Counted from the first letter of the stretch, positions 43,896 through 53,057 are shown. The stretch: 64,000 nucleotides of DNA from Janthinobacterium sp. 61 (GCF_002846335.1 NZ_PJMQ01000001.1:4402001-4466000), one strand, 5' to 3'. Numbers and translations are program-made. Notes: a model not told the origin generated them from the letters alone.

Positions 43896-44489
43896 TCAGG
43901 CCGCGACCAGCGTTTCGGCGGCGGCAGATTGCGCATGGCGCGTCAAGCCGACCAACGGCAATGCCCGTTGGACCGCCAGTGTGGCCCGCTGGATCAGGGC
44001 CGCGTCCTGCAGACGGTAGTCGGCGAAATCCTTGTCGGTCGCGTAGACGCCCAGCGGCAAGGTGCGTGCCTGGAAAAAGCTGAACAGCGGCCGCAATTGG
44101 TGGTCGATCATCAGGGCATGGCGCTCGCTGCCGCCGGTGGCCGCCAGCAAGACGGGCTTGTCGATCAAGGCATCCTGATGAATGAAGTCGAAGAAGTGCT
44201 TGAACAGTCCCGTGTAGGAACCGCGAAAGACCGGTGTTGCCACCACCAGGATGTCGGCTTGCTCGACCGCCGCAAGTTCCCGCTCCACCGTATCGGGCAG
44301 GTGGGAGCGCCAGGTCGCGCCGGCGAGCTGGGGGGCGAGCTGGCCCAGTTCGACCAGACGTTGTTCGCACAGCACTTCGTCGGCGATCAGGTCCATCAGG
44401 TGCTCTGCCAGGGCTGCCGCCTTGGAAGGGCGTTGCAGCCCGCCGGAGACGGCGACTAAACGCAGGGGACGTGTCATGTTTGCTTTCAT
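43896..44489 (-). CDS. NAD(P)H-dependent FMN reductase (SsuE/MsuE-like)
   Basis: A 197-residue flavodoxin-fold reductase: FMN-phosphate loop AVSGGLQRPSKAAALAEHL, then VVATPVFRGSYTGLFKHFFDF and GGSERHALMIDHQLRPLFSFF. These are the hallmarks of SsuE/MsuE enzymes that supply free FMNH2 to monooxygenases. No monooxygenase of the SsuD type is present; instead mesX and mesD follow in the same orientation. Divergent from metR. Start chosen as MKANMTRPLRLVAVSGG (44489); MTRPL at 44477 is also possible. It likely feeds reduced flavin to the MesX/MesD system. Confidence 0.85.
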   Translation of the reverse strand: MKANMTRPLRLVAVSGGLQRPSKAAALAEHLMDLIADEVLCEQRLVELGQLAPQLAGATWRSHLPDTVERELAAVEQADILVVATPVFRGSYTGLFKHFFDFIHQDALIDKPVLLAATGGSERHALMIDHQLRPLFSFFQARTLPLGVYATDKDFADYRLQDAALIQRATLAVQRALPLVGLTRHAQSAAAETLVAA

Positions 44490-44605
44490 AGGGATGGATG
44501 CGCCGGGGCCGAAAAATGCCAACAACAAGGACATCGATGATAGCGGCGGGAATCGATGAAGTATAATGGTCTTATTTCATACATCCATGAATGTGGCTCA
44601 TTTCA

Positions 44606-45538
44606 ATGCTTGAACGCATCCACCTCAGCATCGTCCAGCAGGTCGAAAAACAAGGGTCGTTGACGGCCGCCGCAGGCGTGCTGCACCTGACCCAGTCGGC
44701 CCTGAGCCACAGCATGAAGAAGCTGGAGCAGCAACTGGGCACCGACGTCTGGCTGCGCGAAGGGCGCAACCTGCGCCTGACGCAGGCCGGCCAGTATCTG
44801 CTGGCGGTGGCGAACCGGGTACTGCCGCAACTGGACCTGGCCGAAGAGCGCCTGGGTCAATTCGCGCAGGGCGAGCGCGGTGCGCTGCGCATCGGCATGG
44901 AATGCCACCCTTGCTACCAGTGGCTGCTCAAAGTGGTTTCCCCCTATCTGGCCGCATGGCCCGACGTGGATGTGGACGTCAAGCAAAAGTTCCAGTTTGG
45001 CGGGATCGGCGCGCTCTTCGGCTACGAGATCGACCTGCTGGTCACGCCCGACCCGCTGTACAAACCGGGGCTGACATTCGAACCCGTGTTCGACTACGAG
45101 CAGGTGCTCGTCGTGGCCAAGGGCCATGCCCTGGCTACCGCGGCCTATGTGCAGCCCCAGCAACTGACCCAGGAGGTGCTCATCAGCTACCCCGTGGACA
45201 TCGAGCGCCTGGACATCTATAACCAGTTCCTGTTACCGGCCGGTGTCACGCCCAAGCGCCACAAAGCCATCGAAACCACCGACATCATGCTGCAGATGGT
45301 GGCCAGCGGACGCGGTGTGGCCGCCCTGCCGCGCTGGCTGGTCGAGGAATACGCGGCCAAAATGGACGTCGTGCCTGTGCGGCTGGGTGTGCGCGGCATC
45401 GCCAAGCAAATCTTCCTGGGGGCACGCGAGACGGACACCGCCATCGACTACGCGCGTGCCTTCATCGAACTGGCCCGCCAGCCTGCCATCGTCATGGCGC
45501 AAGGAAGCGATGCTAAAACCCTTGATGCATCCCGCTAA
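44606..45538 (+). CDS. metR: MetR-like LysR transcriptional activator
   Basis: A 310-residue LysR protein close to E. coli MetR. HTH VEKQGSLTAAAGVLHLTQSALSHSMKKLEQQLG; effector domain LRIGMECHPCYQWLLKVVSPYLAAWP; and DLLVTPDPLYKPGLTFEPVFDYE with ISYPVDIERLDIYNQFLLPAGV. MetR uses homocysteine as co-inducer. It is divergent from flavin reductase-mesX-mesD, so it most likely activates that operon. Start MLERIHLSIV at 44606; an upstream ATG at 44591 adds five residues. Confidence 0.9.
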   Translation: MLERIHLSIVQQVEKQGSLTAAAGVLHLTQSALSHSMKKLEQQLGTDVWLREGRNLRLTQAGQYLLAVANRVLPQLDLAEERLGQFAQGERGALRIGMECHPCYQWLLKVVSPYLAAWPDVDVDVKQKFQFGGIGALFGYEIDLLVTPDPLYKPGLTFEPVFDYEQVLVVAKGHALATAAYVQPQQLTQEVLISYPVDIERLDIYNQFLLPAGVTPKRHKAIETTDIMLQMVASGRGVAALPRWLVEEYAAKMDVVPVRLGVRGIAKQIFLGARETDTAIDYARAFIELARQPAIVMAQGSDAKTLDASR

Positions 45539-45568
45539 GCCCAGGCCCGCCAGCAACATCACGCACGC

Positions 45569-46729
45569 CTATACCCCGGGGCCAGCCTGCTGCGCGCTTT
45601 CCATGGATTCCACTGCGTCGAAAATATGCGCCAGCGCGCTTTCCATGGCGCCGGCGGTAGCGTCGCCGCTCTGGTTGGTGATGATGAAGACCCCAAGCTG
45701 ATATTTGGGAACGACGTAGGCGTAGCTTTGCGCACGTGGCACGCCGCCATGGTGTACATAATGCGTGCCCAACTGGCGATTGCTACCGATGTTCCAGAAA
45801 TAGCCAATGCTGAAGTTATCCTGAAAGCGCGCCAAAGGCTTGTGCGATTCGACGACCGCAGGATGGGCGCCCAATTGCAGGCGCAGGTACTTCGCCATAT
45901 CCGGCATAGTCGACTTCAGGTTGCCGGCTGCCCCCCAGGGCAGTTGTGGCATCGGCGTTGTAACGACGGGATTGTCGCTGTGGTAGCCGGGCGCTAGCCG
46001 GCCGGTATCCATGGCCGTGATTCTCAGCTTGGTATCCTGCATGCCGGCTTCGCGCGCAAGGAATTGCGCGAGCAGGACTTCATAGGGCATTCCGTAGATT
46101 TTTTCGAGAGTGTGCGCAATGAGTTCGGTACCGGCGCTTGAATATGCATAGTCCTTGCCTAGCGGACCTTTGATGCTGACTCTGTGCAAGTCCTGCCAGA
46201 ATTGCTGTTGTCCGTAGTTGGCGTAGGCTGCATTGAGCTTTGCCGGCGTGGCGTGTGCAGTGAAATCCTTCAATATGGTGTTCACCCGCAATGGCAGCAT
46301 GCCCGGCATATTGCTGGTGTGTGTGATCAAATGGCGCAAGCGAACCGGCTGGCCCTGCGACTGCAAGTTCGGGTAGGCGGCCGCCAGGTACTTTTGTATG
46401 GGATCGTCGAGCGCCGCCTTCCCATCAAGCACAGCGTTCGCCAGTAGCAGGCCAGCAAAAGTTTTGCTGACTGAGCCGATTTCATACAGCGTTGTATCGT
46501 TCGGCGGATTGGCTTTGCCCGTCTCCAGCTCGCCTTGATGCAGAATGAATTCCTTGCCGCGATACACGACAGCAATCGAGGTCGCGTGTAGAAACTTTGA
46601 CTGCAGCAGCGCGGTCGCGGTCTGGCGCATTGCCGCAGGAATGTCATGCACAGGTGCTGTGGCAGCGGGCTTGCAAGCTGCCAGCACCAGTGTCATTCCA
46701 GTTATGATTGCGGCGAATTTGCTCATCAT
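45569..46729 (-). CDS. Class C beta-lactamase-like serine hydrolase, lipoprotein
   Basis: A 386-residue penicillin-binding/AmpC-fold protein. Signal peptide with lipobox LVLAAC, nucleophile motif SVSK in YEIGSVSKTFAG, second motif YSSAG (Y-x-N/S), and HHGG in place of the KTG box. Could be an esterase, D-alanyl-D-alanine peptidase or true beta-lactamase; motif variation (HHGG) argues for a non-classical enzyme. Start 46729 (MMSKFAAIITG) follows GGATGG; upstream sequence lacks a signal peptide. Its GC content is lower than that of most neighbours. Converges on metR. Confidence 0.85.
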   Translation of the reverse strand: MMSKFAAIITGMTLVLAACKPAATAPVHDIPAAMRQTATALLQSKFLHATSIAVVYRGKEFILHQGELETGKANPPNDTTLYEIGSVSKTFAGLLLANAVLDGKAALDDPIQKYLAAAYPNLQSQGQPVRLRHLITHTSNMPGMLPLRVNTILKDFTAHATPAKLNAAYANYGQQQFWQDLHRVSIKGPLGKDYAYSSAGTELIAHTLEKIYGMPYEVLLAQFLAREAGMQDTKLRITAMDTGRLAPGYHSDNPVVTTPMPQLPWGAAGNLKSTMPDMAKYLRLQLGAHPAVVESHKPLARFQDNFSIGYFWNIGSNRQLGTHYVHHGGVPRAQSYAYVVPKYQLGVFIITNQSGDATAGAMESALAHIFDAVESMESAQQAGPGV

Positions 46730-46837
46730 GCGCACCATCCAGGGGGGGAGGGGGCATTCTCGCACAATGGGTTCGGCGGTGACAAAAAAAGTCACTCGTA
46801 TGGCTTTTCCAGATAGTGAACGGCGGTGCTGGATAAA

Positions 46838-46870
46838 AGAAAACGCCACCCGGAAGTGGCGTTTTCTTTG
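46838..46870 (-). terminator. Rho-independent terminator downstream of glmS
   Basis: AGAAAACGCCAC (46838-46849) pairs perfectly with GTGGCGTTTTCT (46856-46867) around a 6-nt loop, with T-rich sequence on both strands. Confidence 0.85.
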
Positions 46871-46904
46871 TATTCTTGGTGGCCCGGAGCGGCCCCCCGC
46901 CTGC

Positions 46905-48734
46905 TTATTCCACCGTCACCGACTTCGCCAGATTGCGTGGCTTGTCCACATCCGTGCCCCGCGCCAGCGCCGTGTGATACGCCAGCAATTGCAGCGCGAC
47001 CACGTGCAGGATAGGCGACAAATCGCCGTAGTGCTCGGGCAGGCGGATGACGTGCAGGCCTTCGCCGGAGCTGATGCGCGAATCGACGTCGGCGAAGACG
47101 TAGAGCTGGCCGCCGCGGGCGCGCACTTCCTGCATGTTCGATTTCAACTTTTCGATCAGCGCGTCGTTCGGCGCGATGGTGACGACCGGCATTTCATTCG
47201 TCACCAGGGCCAGCGGGCCGTGTTTCAGCTCGCCGGCCGGATACGCTTCGGCGTGAATGTAGGAAATTTCCTTGAGTTTCAAGGCACCTTCCAGGGCGAT
47301 CGGGTAGTGCATGCCGCGCCCCAGGAAGAGGGCGTTTTCCTTGCGCGCGAATTCTTCGGACCAGGCGATAATCTGCGGTTCCAGCGCCAGCACGGACGCG
47401 ATGGCGACGGGCAGGTGACGCATGGCTTTCAGGTGCGCCGCTTCCTGTTCTTCGCTCAAGCGGCCATTGACTTGCGCCAGGCACAGGGTCAGCAGGAACA
47501 GGCCGGCCAGCTGCGTCGTGAACGCCTTGGTGGACGCCACGCCCACTTCCACGCCGGCGCGCGTGATGTAGGCCAGCGCGCATTCGCGCACCATGGCGCT
47601 GGTGGCCACGTTGCAGATGGTCAGGGTGTGCTGCATGCCCAGGCTGCGCGCATGCTTCAGGGCGGCCAGGGTGTCGGCCGTTTCGCCACTTTGCGAAATG
47701 GTGACGACCAGGGTGTTCGGGTGCGGCACGCTGTCGCGGTAGCGGTATTCGCTGGCCACTTCCACGCTGACGGGCACCTTGGCAATCGCTTCGATCCAGT
47801 ACTTGGCCGTCATGCCCGCATACGAGCTGGTGCCGCAGGCCAGGATCAGCACGCGGTCAATCTGCTTGAAGATGGCATAGGCGTTGTCGCCGAACAATTC
47901 CGGCATGATGCCCGTCACGCCTTCGAGCGTGTCACCGATGGCGCGCGGCTGTTCGAAGATTTCCTTCTGCATGTAGTGGCGGTATGGGCCCAGCTCGGCC
48001 GCGCCCGTATGCGCATGCACGGTTTTCACTTCGCGTTCGACAGGCTTGCCATCGACATCGACGATCCAGCAGCGCGACAGTTGCAGGTCGACCACATCGC
48101 CTTCTTCCAGGTAGATGATCTGGTCGGTCGTGCCGGCCAGGGCCATGGCATCGGAGGCGACAAAGTTTTCACCATTGCCCAGGCCGACGATCAGGGGCGA
48201 ACCCTGGCGCGCGGCGACCACGCGGTGCGGCTCGTCGCGGCAGAACACGGCAATCGCATACGCGCCATCGAGGCGTTTCACGGCCTGCTGCACGGTCTCG
48301 AACAGGTCGCCGTTATACATGTGCTCGACCAGGTGGGCGATCACTTCCGTGTCCGTCTGGCTCTGGAAGACGTAACCGAGGGCCGTCAGTTCGGCGCGCA
48401 GTTCGTCATGGTTTTCAATGATACCGTTATGCACCAGCGCCACGCGGGCGTTCTCTTCCGTTGGGGAAAAGTGCGGGTGGGCATTGAAGGAAACAGGGGC
48501 GCCATGCGTGGCCCAGCGCGTGTGGGCGATGCCCGTAAAACCGCTCAAGCCTTCTTCGGCGATCTGCTTTTCCAGCTCGGCGACGCGCGAGGTGGAACGC
48601 GAACGCTGCAAACGGCCATCCGCATGCAGGGCGATGCCGCAGGAATCGTAGCCGCGGTATTCCAGGCGCTTCAGGCCTTCGACCAGGATGGGAGTGATGT
48701 TACGTTGCGCTACCGCGCCGACGATGCCGCACAT
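46905..48734 (-). CDS. glmS: Glucosamine-6-phosphate synthase (glutamine-hydrolysing)
   Basis: A 609-residue enzyme. Cys2 is the N-terminal glutaminase nucleophile ([12 protein letters not shown]); HTRWATHG follows. Two SIS sugar-isomerase domains ([23 protein letters not shown]) and the C-terminal [12 protein letters not shown] are intact. It makes glucosamine-6-phosphate for peptidoglycan and LPS. glmU, two steps later in the pathway, lies 1.8 kb away on the same strand, separated by an Lrp-type regulator and a DnaA-box-rich gap. Full family length. Confidence 0.96.
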   Translation of the reverse strand: MCGIVGAVAQRNITPILVEGLKRLEYRGYDSCGIALHADGRLQRSRSTSRVAELEKQIAEEGLSGFTGIAHTRWATHGAPVSFNAHPHFSPTEENARVALVHNGIIENHDELRAELTALGYVFQSQTDTEVIAHLVEHMYNGDLFETVQQAVKRLDGAYAIAVFCRDEPHRVVAARQGSPLIVGLGNGENFVASDAMALAGTTDQIIYLEEGDVVDLQLSRCWIVDVDGKPVEREVKTVHAHTGAAELGPYRHYMQKEIFEQPRAIGDTLEGVTGIMPELFGDNAYAIFKQIDRVLILACGTSSYAGMTAKYWIEAIAKVPVSVEVASEYRYRDSVPHPNTLVVTISQSGETADTLAALKHARSLGMQHTLTICNVATSAMVRECALAYITRAGVEVGVASTKAFTTQLAGLFLLTLCLAQVNGRLSEEQEAAHLKAMRHLPVAIASVLALEPQIIAWSEEFARKENALFLGRGMHYPIALEGALKLKEISYIHAEAYPAGELKHGPLALVTNEMPVVTIAPNDALIEKLKSNMQEVRARGGQLYVFADVDSRISSGEGLHVIRLPEHYGDLSPILHVVALQLLAYHTALARGTDVDKPRNLAKSVTVE

Positions 48735-48822
48735 GGAAACCTCTGTCTAAAATTTAATCAATGCAAGCATGCTAATGCAGAGTCAATGAAATATGCTTTC
48801 TAAATCTGTATATTTTTGACTA

Positions 48823-48854
48823 AATATTTCACCACTATTTTACGGTGAAATATT
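48823..48854. promoter_or_regulatory. 11-bp-arm inverted repeat between glmS and Lrp-type regulator
   Basis: AATATTTCACC (48823-48833) and GGTGAAATATT (48844-48854) are exact reverse complements with a 10-nt spacer, in a very AT-rich divergent region. The site lies 42 nt before the Lrp-type ATG. It may be its autoregulatory operator, or it may also affect glmS. Confidence 0.6.
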
Positions 48855-48895
48855 ATTTCATTTAGACTCAATATATTCTCCAATTCATAAAAATC

Positions 48896-49369
48896 ATGAT
48901 CCATAGCAATATTACTCTCGACGACATTGATCGTCGCATCCTGAACGCCTTGCAAATGGATGCATCGCAAACCAACAGTGAGCTGGCGCGATCGGTGCAC
49001 GTCTCGGCGCCCACGTGTTTGCGGAGGGTCAAACATTTAATAGAAAGCGGTGTGATCGAGCGGCAAGTGGCCATCGTCGCGCCGCAGCTGGTGGGGGCGC
49101 GCCTGACGGCCATCGTGGAAATCACGCTCGATGTGCAGGCGGCCGAACGCATGGCGGAATTCGAGCAGCTGGTGGCGATGGAAGCGGCCGTGCTGCAGTG
49201 CTACCGCGTCTCGCCCGGGCCCGACTTCGTGCTGATGGTACAGGTGGCCGACATGCCCGCCTACCATGCGCTGGCGCACCGCCTGTTTGCCGCGCACGCC
49301 AATGTGCGCAATGTGAAAAGCTATTTTTCCACGTTTCGCAGCAAATTCGAGACGCGCATCGCTGTCTGA
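48896..49369 (+). CDS. Lrp/AsnC family transcriptional regulator
   Basis: A 157-residue regulator with an N-terminal HTH (LDDIDRRILNALQMDASQTNSELARSVHVSAPTCLRRVKHLIESGVI region) and a C-terminal RAM/AsnC effector domain (VLQCYRVSPGPDFVLMVQVADMPAYHALAHRLF). Probably an octameric or dimeric amino-acid-responsive regulator. Divergent from glmS across an AT-rich gap with a perfect inverted repeat. Immediately downstream begins the DnaA-box array. Confidence 0.9.
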   Translation: MIHSNITLDDIDRRILNALQMDASQTNSELARSVHVSAPTCLRRVKHLIESGVIERQVAIVAPQLVGARLTAIVEITLDVQAAERMAEFEQLVAMEAAVLQCYRVSPGPDFVLMVQVADMPAYHALAHRLFAAHANVRNVKSYFSTFRSKFETRIAV

Positions 49370-49682
49370 TTTGCCATCAGCTGATTATCCACCGCTTGCC
49401 CACATGCTTATACGCGTCTTGCACACCGCTTATACGGCACTTTTACACAGGCTTATGCACAAGCTGGGCCACGCTCCATGAGCGATGGCAGGGGGATTTT
49501 TCTCCAGTAATGTCCAGACTGGATGACACCGTGCCCTACAAAGCAGTGCCGCTCACGCATGCCCTCAGAGCCAGGCATATCCACGGTGACTTTTACACCG
49601 CTTTCACACAGCTTGCCAACAGGCTTACGCACCACTTATCGACAGATTTATCCACAGCCACCAACTGGTGGCAAGGATACGT

Positions 49683-49820
49683 TCAGAAATGCACTTGCGC
49701 GTCGGCATGAAACCGGTAACCGGCATTGCGGGCGGTATTGATGGGCAAGGTCATGCCGGTGGCCAGCTCGGCCTTGCGGCACAAACGGCTGAGCTGGGTG
49801 TCCAGGCGGCGCTGCGCCAA
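49683..49820 (-). pseudogene. Fragment of an OmpR-type response regulator (C-terminal end)
   Basis: About 45 codons translate to RRLDTQLSRLCRKAELATG followed by INTARNAGYRF and a TGA stop. That is the recognition helix and wing of an OmpR/PhoB-family DNA-binding domain. The receiver domain and most of the effector domain are missing: upstream (higher coordinates) the frame has no homology, and a histidine-kinase fragment on the opposite strand begins within 15 nt. Interpreted as a truncated, rearranged relic. Confidence 0.72.
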
Positions 49821-49833
49821 GGGCAGGGCACAA

Positions 49834-50169
49834 GCCGAGGCCAGCCTGCTGCGCGTGGCCCTGCGTAAGCTGCTCAGCAATGCTGATCGGCATGCGCCGC
49901 AGGCCCAGGCGATTCGCGTGCAAGACGCCACGCTCGATGACGGCCGCGTACACATCGTCGTCAGCAATGCGGGCGAACTCCTGCCTGCCGATGAAATCCC
50001 GCGCCTGCACCAGAAATACTGCCGCGGCCAGATCGCCCAGCACTAGCCTGGTGCAGGATTGGGCCTGTACTGGGTACAGCGCATCGCCGTGTATCCCAGC
50101 GCCGGGGCAGGCGTGAACCGGGCGGGCCGCAGTGAAATGCCCGAGCATATGTCGCCAGGCCTGTTCTAA
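49834..50169 (+). pseudogene. Fragment of a histidine kinase ATPase domain with in-frame TAG
   Basis: The frame reads AEASLLRVALRKLLSNADRHAP (N-box), then VHIVVSNAGELLPADEIP (G1-like), a TAG at 50044-50046, and in the same frame PGAGLGLYWVQRIA (G2 box) to a stop at 50167-50169. The N-terminal sensor and HisKA are absent. The internal stop and truncation show it is decayed. It abuts the response-regulator relic on the opposite strand, so the former pair has been inverted or joined abnormally. Confidence 0.75.
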
Positions 50170-50504
50170 TCGACCGCAGCACTTGCCCACACGCTATCCA
50201 CCGCCTATTCATGCGCTTTTCCACAGGTTTATCCACGGCAGCATATGGAAAGGCGGCGATGAAAAGCAGTTATCCCAACTTGTACCCAGACTATCCAGCG
50301 CTTGTCCGCAGGCTTACGCACAGACTTATCCACAATAGAGGAGTAAACGCCGCTGCGGCGCTGGCAGCGAGCTACAAATCGAAGGAAAAGGGAGTGAGGG
50401 GCGCATGCCAGGTGCCAGGGAGAAACTTGCCAACAGCTTATGCACGGGCTTGCACACAGGCTTATTCGCTACTTGTGCAGCGGCTTACCCACATAGTTAT
50501 CCAC

Positions 50505-50531
50505 AAAAAAAGGCAGGCCGCGAGGCCTGCC
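50505..50531 (-). terminator. Rho-independent terminator of glmU
   Basis: GGCAGGCC (50512-50519) pairs with GGCCTGCC (50524-50531); on the minus strand it is followed by seven T residues. It lies 26 nt after the glmU stop, and its T-run abuts an exact DnaA box. Confidence 0.87.
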
Positions 50532-50556
50532 TGTGTGCAAAAGTGAACGGTACCGC

Positions 50557-51933
50557 TTACTTCTTGATTTTCACGGGGCGCGTCCAGCCGTCGATGGTTA
50601 CTTGGCGCGCGCGCGAGACCGTCAGCTTGCCGGCCGGTGCATCTTTCGACAAAGTCGTGCCGGCACCCAGGGTAGCGCCTTTGCCGACGGTGACGGGCGC
50701 GATCAGCTGGCTGTCGCTGCCGATAAAAGCGTCGTCTTCAATGACCGTGCGGAATTTGTTCACGCCATCGTAGTTGCAGGTGATGGTACCGGCGCCGATG
50801 TTGACCTTCGAGCCGATGGTGGCGTCGCCGATGTAGGCCAGATGGTTGGCCTTGCTGTGCGCGGCGACCTGGCTGTTCTTCACTTCGACGAAGTTGCCGA
50901 TATGCACGTCTTCCGCCAGGACCGTTCCCGGGCGCAGGCGCGCGTAAGGGCCAATGATGGAAGCGCCGCCGACGACCGCGTCCTCGATATGGCAAAACGG
51001 CTTGATGTGCGCATCAGCGGCCACGGTGGCATTGATGATGACGTTGTTGGCGCCCACGCGCACGCCATCGCCAAGTTCCACTCTGCCTTCGAACACGCAG
51101 CCAACGTCGATGGTGACATCGCGGCCACAAATGAGTTCGCCACGCACGTCGATGCGGGCCGGATCAAGCAAGGTCACGCCCCGTTCCAGCAGCGCTTGCG
51201 CGATATTGTTCTGGTGGATGCGTTCCAGTTGGGCCAGTTGCACCTTGCTGTTGACGCCCGCCACTTCCCACACGGCAGCCGGATGTGCCGAGGTGACGGC
51301 CACGCCATCGGCGACGGCCTGGGCGACGATATCGGTCAGATAGTATTCTCCTTGGGCATTGTCATTCGACAAGGCCGACAGCCATTGCTTCAGGGCCACG
51401 GTGGGCGCGACCATGATGCCGCTGTTGATCTCGCGGATGGCGCGCTCGCTTGGGGAAGCATCCTTTTCCTCGACGATGCGCACGATGGCGCCGTTGTCGC
51501 GCACGATGCGGCCCAGGCCAAACGGATCGTCCTGTTCCACGGTCAGGATGGCCAACTTGTCGTTACCGGCCGCCTGCACCAGTTGCTGCAGGGAGGCGGC
51601 GCTGGTCAGCGGCACGTCGCCGTACAGGATCAGGGTGGGCACGCTGTCGTCCAGCAAGGACACGGCTTGCTGCACGGCATGCCCCGTGCCCAGCTGCTGC
51701 GTTTGCTCGGCAGCATCAATCGCCAGGCCATGGTTCGTCTTGTAGCCATCAAGCAACTTCAGCACCGCTGCGCCCCCATGCCCGTAAATCACGCATAATC
51801 GAGACGGCGCCAGGCCGCGCGCCGTGTCGATGACGTGCGACAACAGCGGCTTGCCAGCCAAAGGATGCAATACCTTGGGCAGTGCCGACTGCATGCGTTT
51901 GCCCATACCGGCAGCGAGAATGACAACGTTCAT
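50557..51933 (-). CDS. glmU: Bifunctional UDP-GlcNAc pyrophosphorylase / GlcN-1-P acetyltransferase
   Basis: A 458-residue enzyme: N-terminal uridyltransferase with [24 protein letters not shown] and LYGDVPL; C-terminal left-handed beta-helix acetyltransferase with hexapeptide repeats ([28 protein letters not shown] and [15 protein letters not shown] regions). It makes UDP-GlcNAc for the cell envelope. Full length, with an ATG at 51933 and a terminator at 50505-50531. Divergent from a DUF6279 lipoprotein gene. Confidence 0.97.
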   Translation of the reverse strand: MNVVILAAGMGKRMQSALPKVLHPLAGKPLLSHVIDTARGLAPSRLCVIYGHGGAAVLKLLDGYKTNHGLAIDAAEQTQQLGTGHAVQQAVSLLDDSVPTLILYGDVPLTSAASLQQLVQAAGNDKLAILTVEQDDPFGLGRIVRDNGAIVRIVEEKDASPSERAIREINSGIMVAPTVALKQWLSALSNDNAQGEYYLTDIVAQAVADGVAVTSAHPAAVWEVAGVNSKVQLAQLERIHQNNIAQALLERGVTLLDPARIDVRGELICGRDVTIDVGCVFEGRVELGDGVRVGANNVIINATVAADAHIKPFCHIEDAVVGGASIIGPYARLRPGTVLAEDVHIGNFVEVKNSQVAAHSKANHLAYIGDATIGSKVNIGAGTITCNYDGVNKFRTVIEDDAFIGSDSQLIAPVTVGKGATLGAGTTLSKDAPAGKLTVSRARQVTIDGWTRPVKIKK

Positions 51934-51960
51934 AGACGGTTATTTCTATAAGTTAAGAAT

Positions 51961-52866
51961 ATGAAAAAGTTTAACACGCAGGCCCCGTCTTCCACGCCCT
52001 TTGGCCGTTTTACTTATGCCGTGCTGGCCATCATGCTCGTCGTCATGGCCGGCTGCAGCGGCTTGCGCCTGGCCTATAACAATGGCGATACCGTGTTGTA
52101 CTGGTGGCTGAACGCGTATGTCGACCTGGACCGCGATCAGAAGGGCTGGGTGCGCGATGATATCGACAAGCTGTTCGACTGGCACCGCAAGACGCAATTG
52201 AAGGACTATGTGGAAATCCTGCGCACGGGCCAGAAGCAGCTGCAAGGCAATATCACGCAGGCGGACCTGATGAGCGACTACAGCGAGATCAAGCAGCGCA
52301 CCCAGGCGCTGCTGCTGAAGGCGGCGCCCGAGCTGGCCGACCTGGCGCGTTCGCTCAAGCCCGAGCAAATTGCGCAGATGGAAAAGAAGTTCAAGTCGAA
52401 CAATGAGGATTACCGCAAGAAATACCTGAGCGGCGACCAGGAGAAGCGCCAGAAATTGCGCTACAAGAAAGCCATGGAGCAATTCGAACTGTGGTTCGGC
52501 AGCTTCAGCAGCGAGCAGGAGGCCATCATACGTAAAGCGTCCGACGCGCGTCCGCTGAACAATGACATTTGGCTCGACGAACGCATGCGGCGCCAGCAGA
52601 ACGTATTGAACCTGGTCAAGAAAGTCCACCAGGAAAAACTCGGCAAGGAAGCGGCTGCGGCCTTGATCGCAAGCCTGATCAAAGACAGTTTCGAGCGCCT
52701 GGAACACTCGGAGCGCAAAGCATTTTTTGACAGCTACGAAGCGAGCACTGCGCAAATGGTCTTGACGGTGATCAAGATCGCCACGCCAACGCAAAAGGCC
52801 CACGCCGTCAAGCGCATGCAGGGCTGGATCGACGATTTCAATTCCCTGGCCACACAGCCCAAATAG
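51961..52866 (+). CDS. DUF6279 family lipoprotein
   Basis: A 301-residue lipoprotein. N-terminal signal with lipobox VVMAGCS, then the family-typical GLRLAYNNGDTVLYWWLNAYVDLDRDQ. The remainder is predicted helical and rich in Lys, Glu and Gln (SLKPEQIAQMEKKFKSNNEDYRKKYLS region). Function unknown. It starts 27 nt from the divergent glmU start. The next element downstream is structured repeat copy B. Confidence 0.85.
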   Translation: MKKFNTQAPSSTPFGRFTYAVLAIMLVVMAGCSGLRLAYNNGDTVLYWWLNAYVDLDRDQKGWVRDDIDKLFDWHRKTQLKDYVEILRTGQKQLQGNITQADLMSDYSEIKQRTQALLLKAAPELADLARSLKPEQIAQMEKKFKSNNEDYRKKYLSGDQEKRQKLRYKKAMEQFELWFGSFSSEQEAIIRKASDARPLNNDIWLDERMRRQQNVLNLVKKVHQEKLGKEAAAALIASLIKDSFERLEHSERKAFFDSYEASTAQMVLTVIKIATPTQKAHAVKRMQGWIDDFNSLATQPK

Positions 52867-52933
52867 ACCGGCAGCGCCAGCAGGGGGGATGGGGCCATAT
52901 GCTATAGTGGCCGCCATCGAATTGAAGAAATGG

Positions 52934-53053
52934 AACGCCTAGCAAAACCGTAGCGAGCGGCAGTGAGTTGTGGCTAAGAAGCGCAGCTGTGCGAATGCAC
53001 AGTGAGCATCGCAGGCCGCAAATCGCGACGCACAGTAGGTTTTGTTAGGTGTT
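52934..53053. repeat. Structured intergenic repeat, copy B
   Basis: A 120-nt element, homologous to 16257-16389, bounded by AACGCCTAGCAAAACC (52934-52949) and GGTTTTGTTAGGTGTT (53038-53053). Compared with copy A the terminal stem shows compensatory changes (G-C to A-U, A-U to G-U), and the internal hairpin is CTGTGC-GAAT-GCACAG instead of CCGTAC-TCT-GTACGG. Its right arm ends 4 nt before the rsmD ATG and contains AGGTG, the best Shine-Dalgarno for that gene. Confidence 0.88.
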
Positions 53054-53057
53054 CTAA

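Larger units (their letters stand above)
49385..50505 (+). other. DnaA-box-like array in the glmS-glmU interval (candidate DnaA-binding region)
   Basis: Matches to TTWTNCACA, all on the plus strand, start at 49441, 49453, 49648 (TTATCCACA), 50217, 50326 (TTATCCACA) and 50497 (TTATCCACA). One-mismatch forms start at 49385, 50229, 50313, 50438 and 50485, and looser ones such as CTATCCACC are interspersed. They fall in two groups (49385-49656 and 50217-50505) around decayed two-component genes. No intact gene lies here. It could be a DnaA-titration or regulatory locus, an origin, or a degenerate repeat. Confidence 0.65.

Noticed and set aside
44490..44605. MetR-type TGAA-N5-TTCA site in the metR/flavin reductase gap
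   Set aside because: TGAA and TTCA half-sites are present, but none has the 5-nt spacing, so no site is annotated although MetR control remains likely from gene order.
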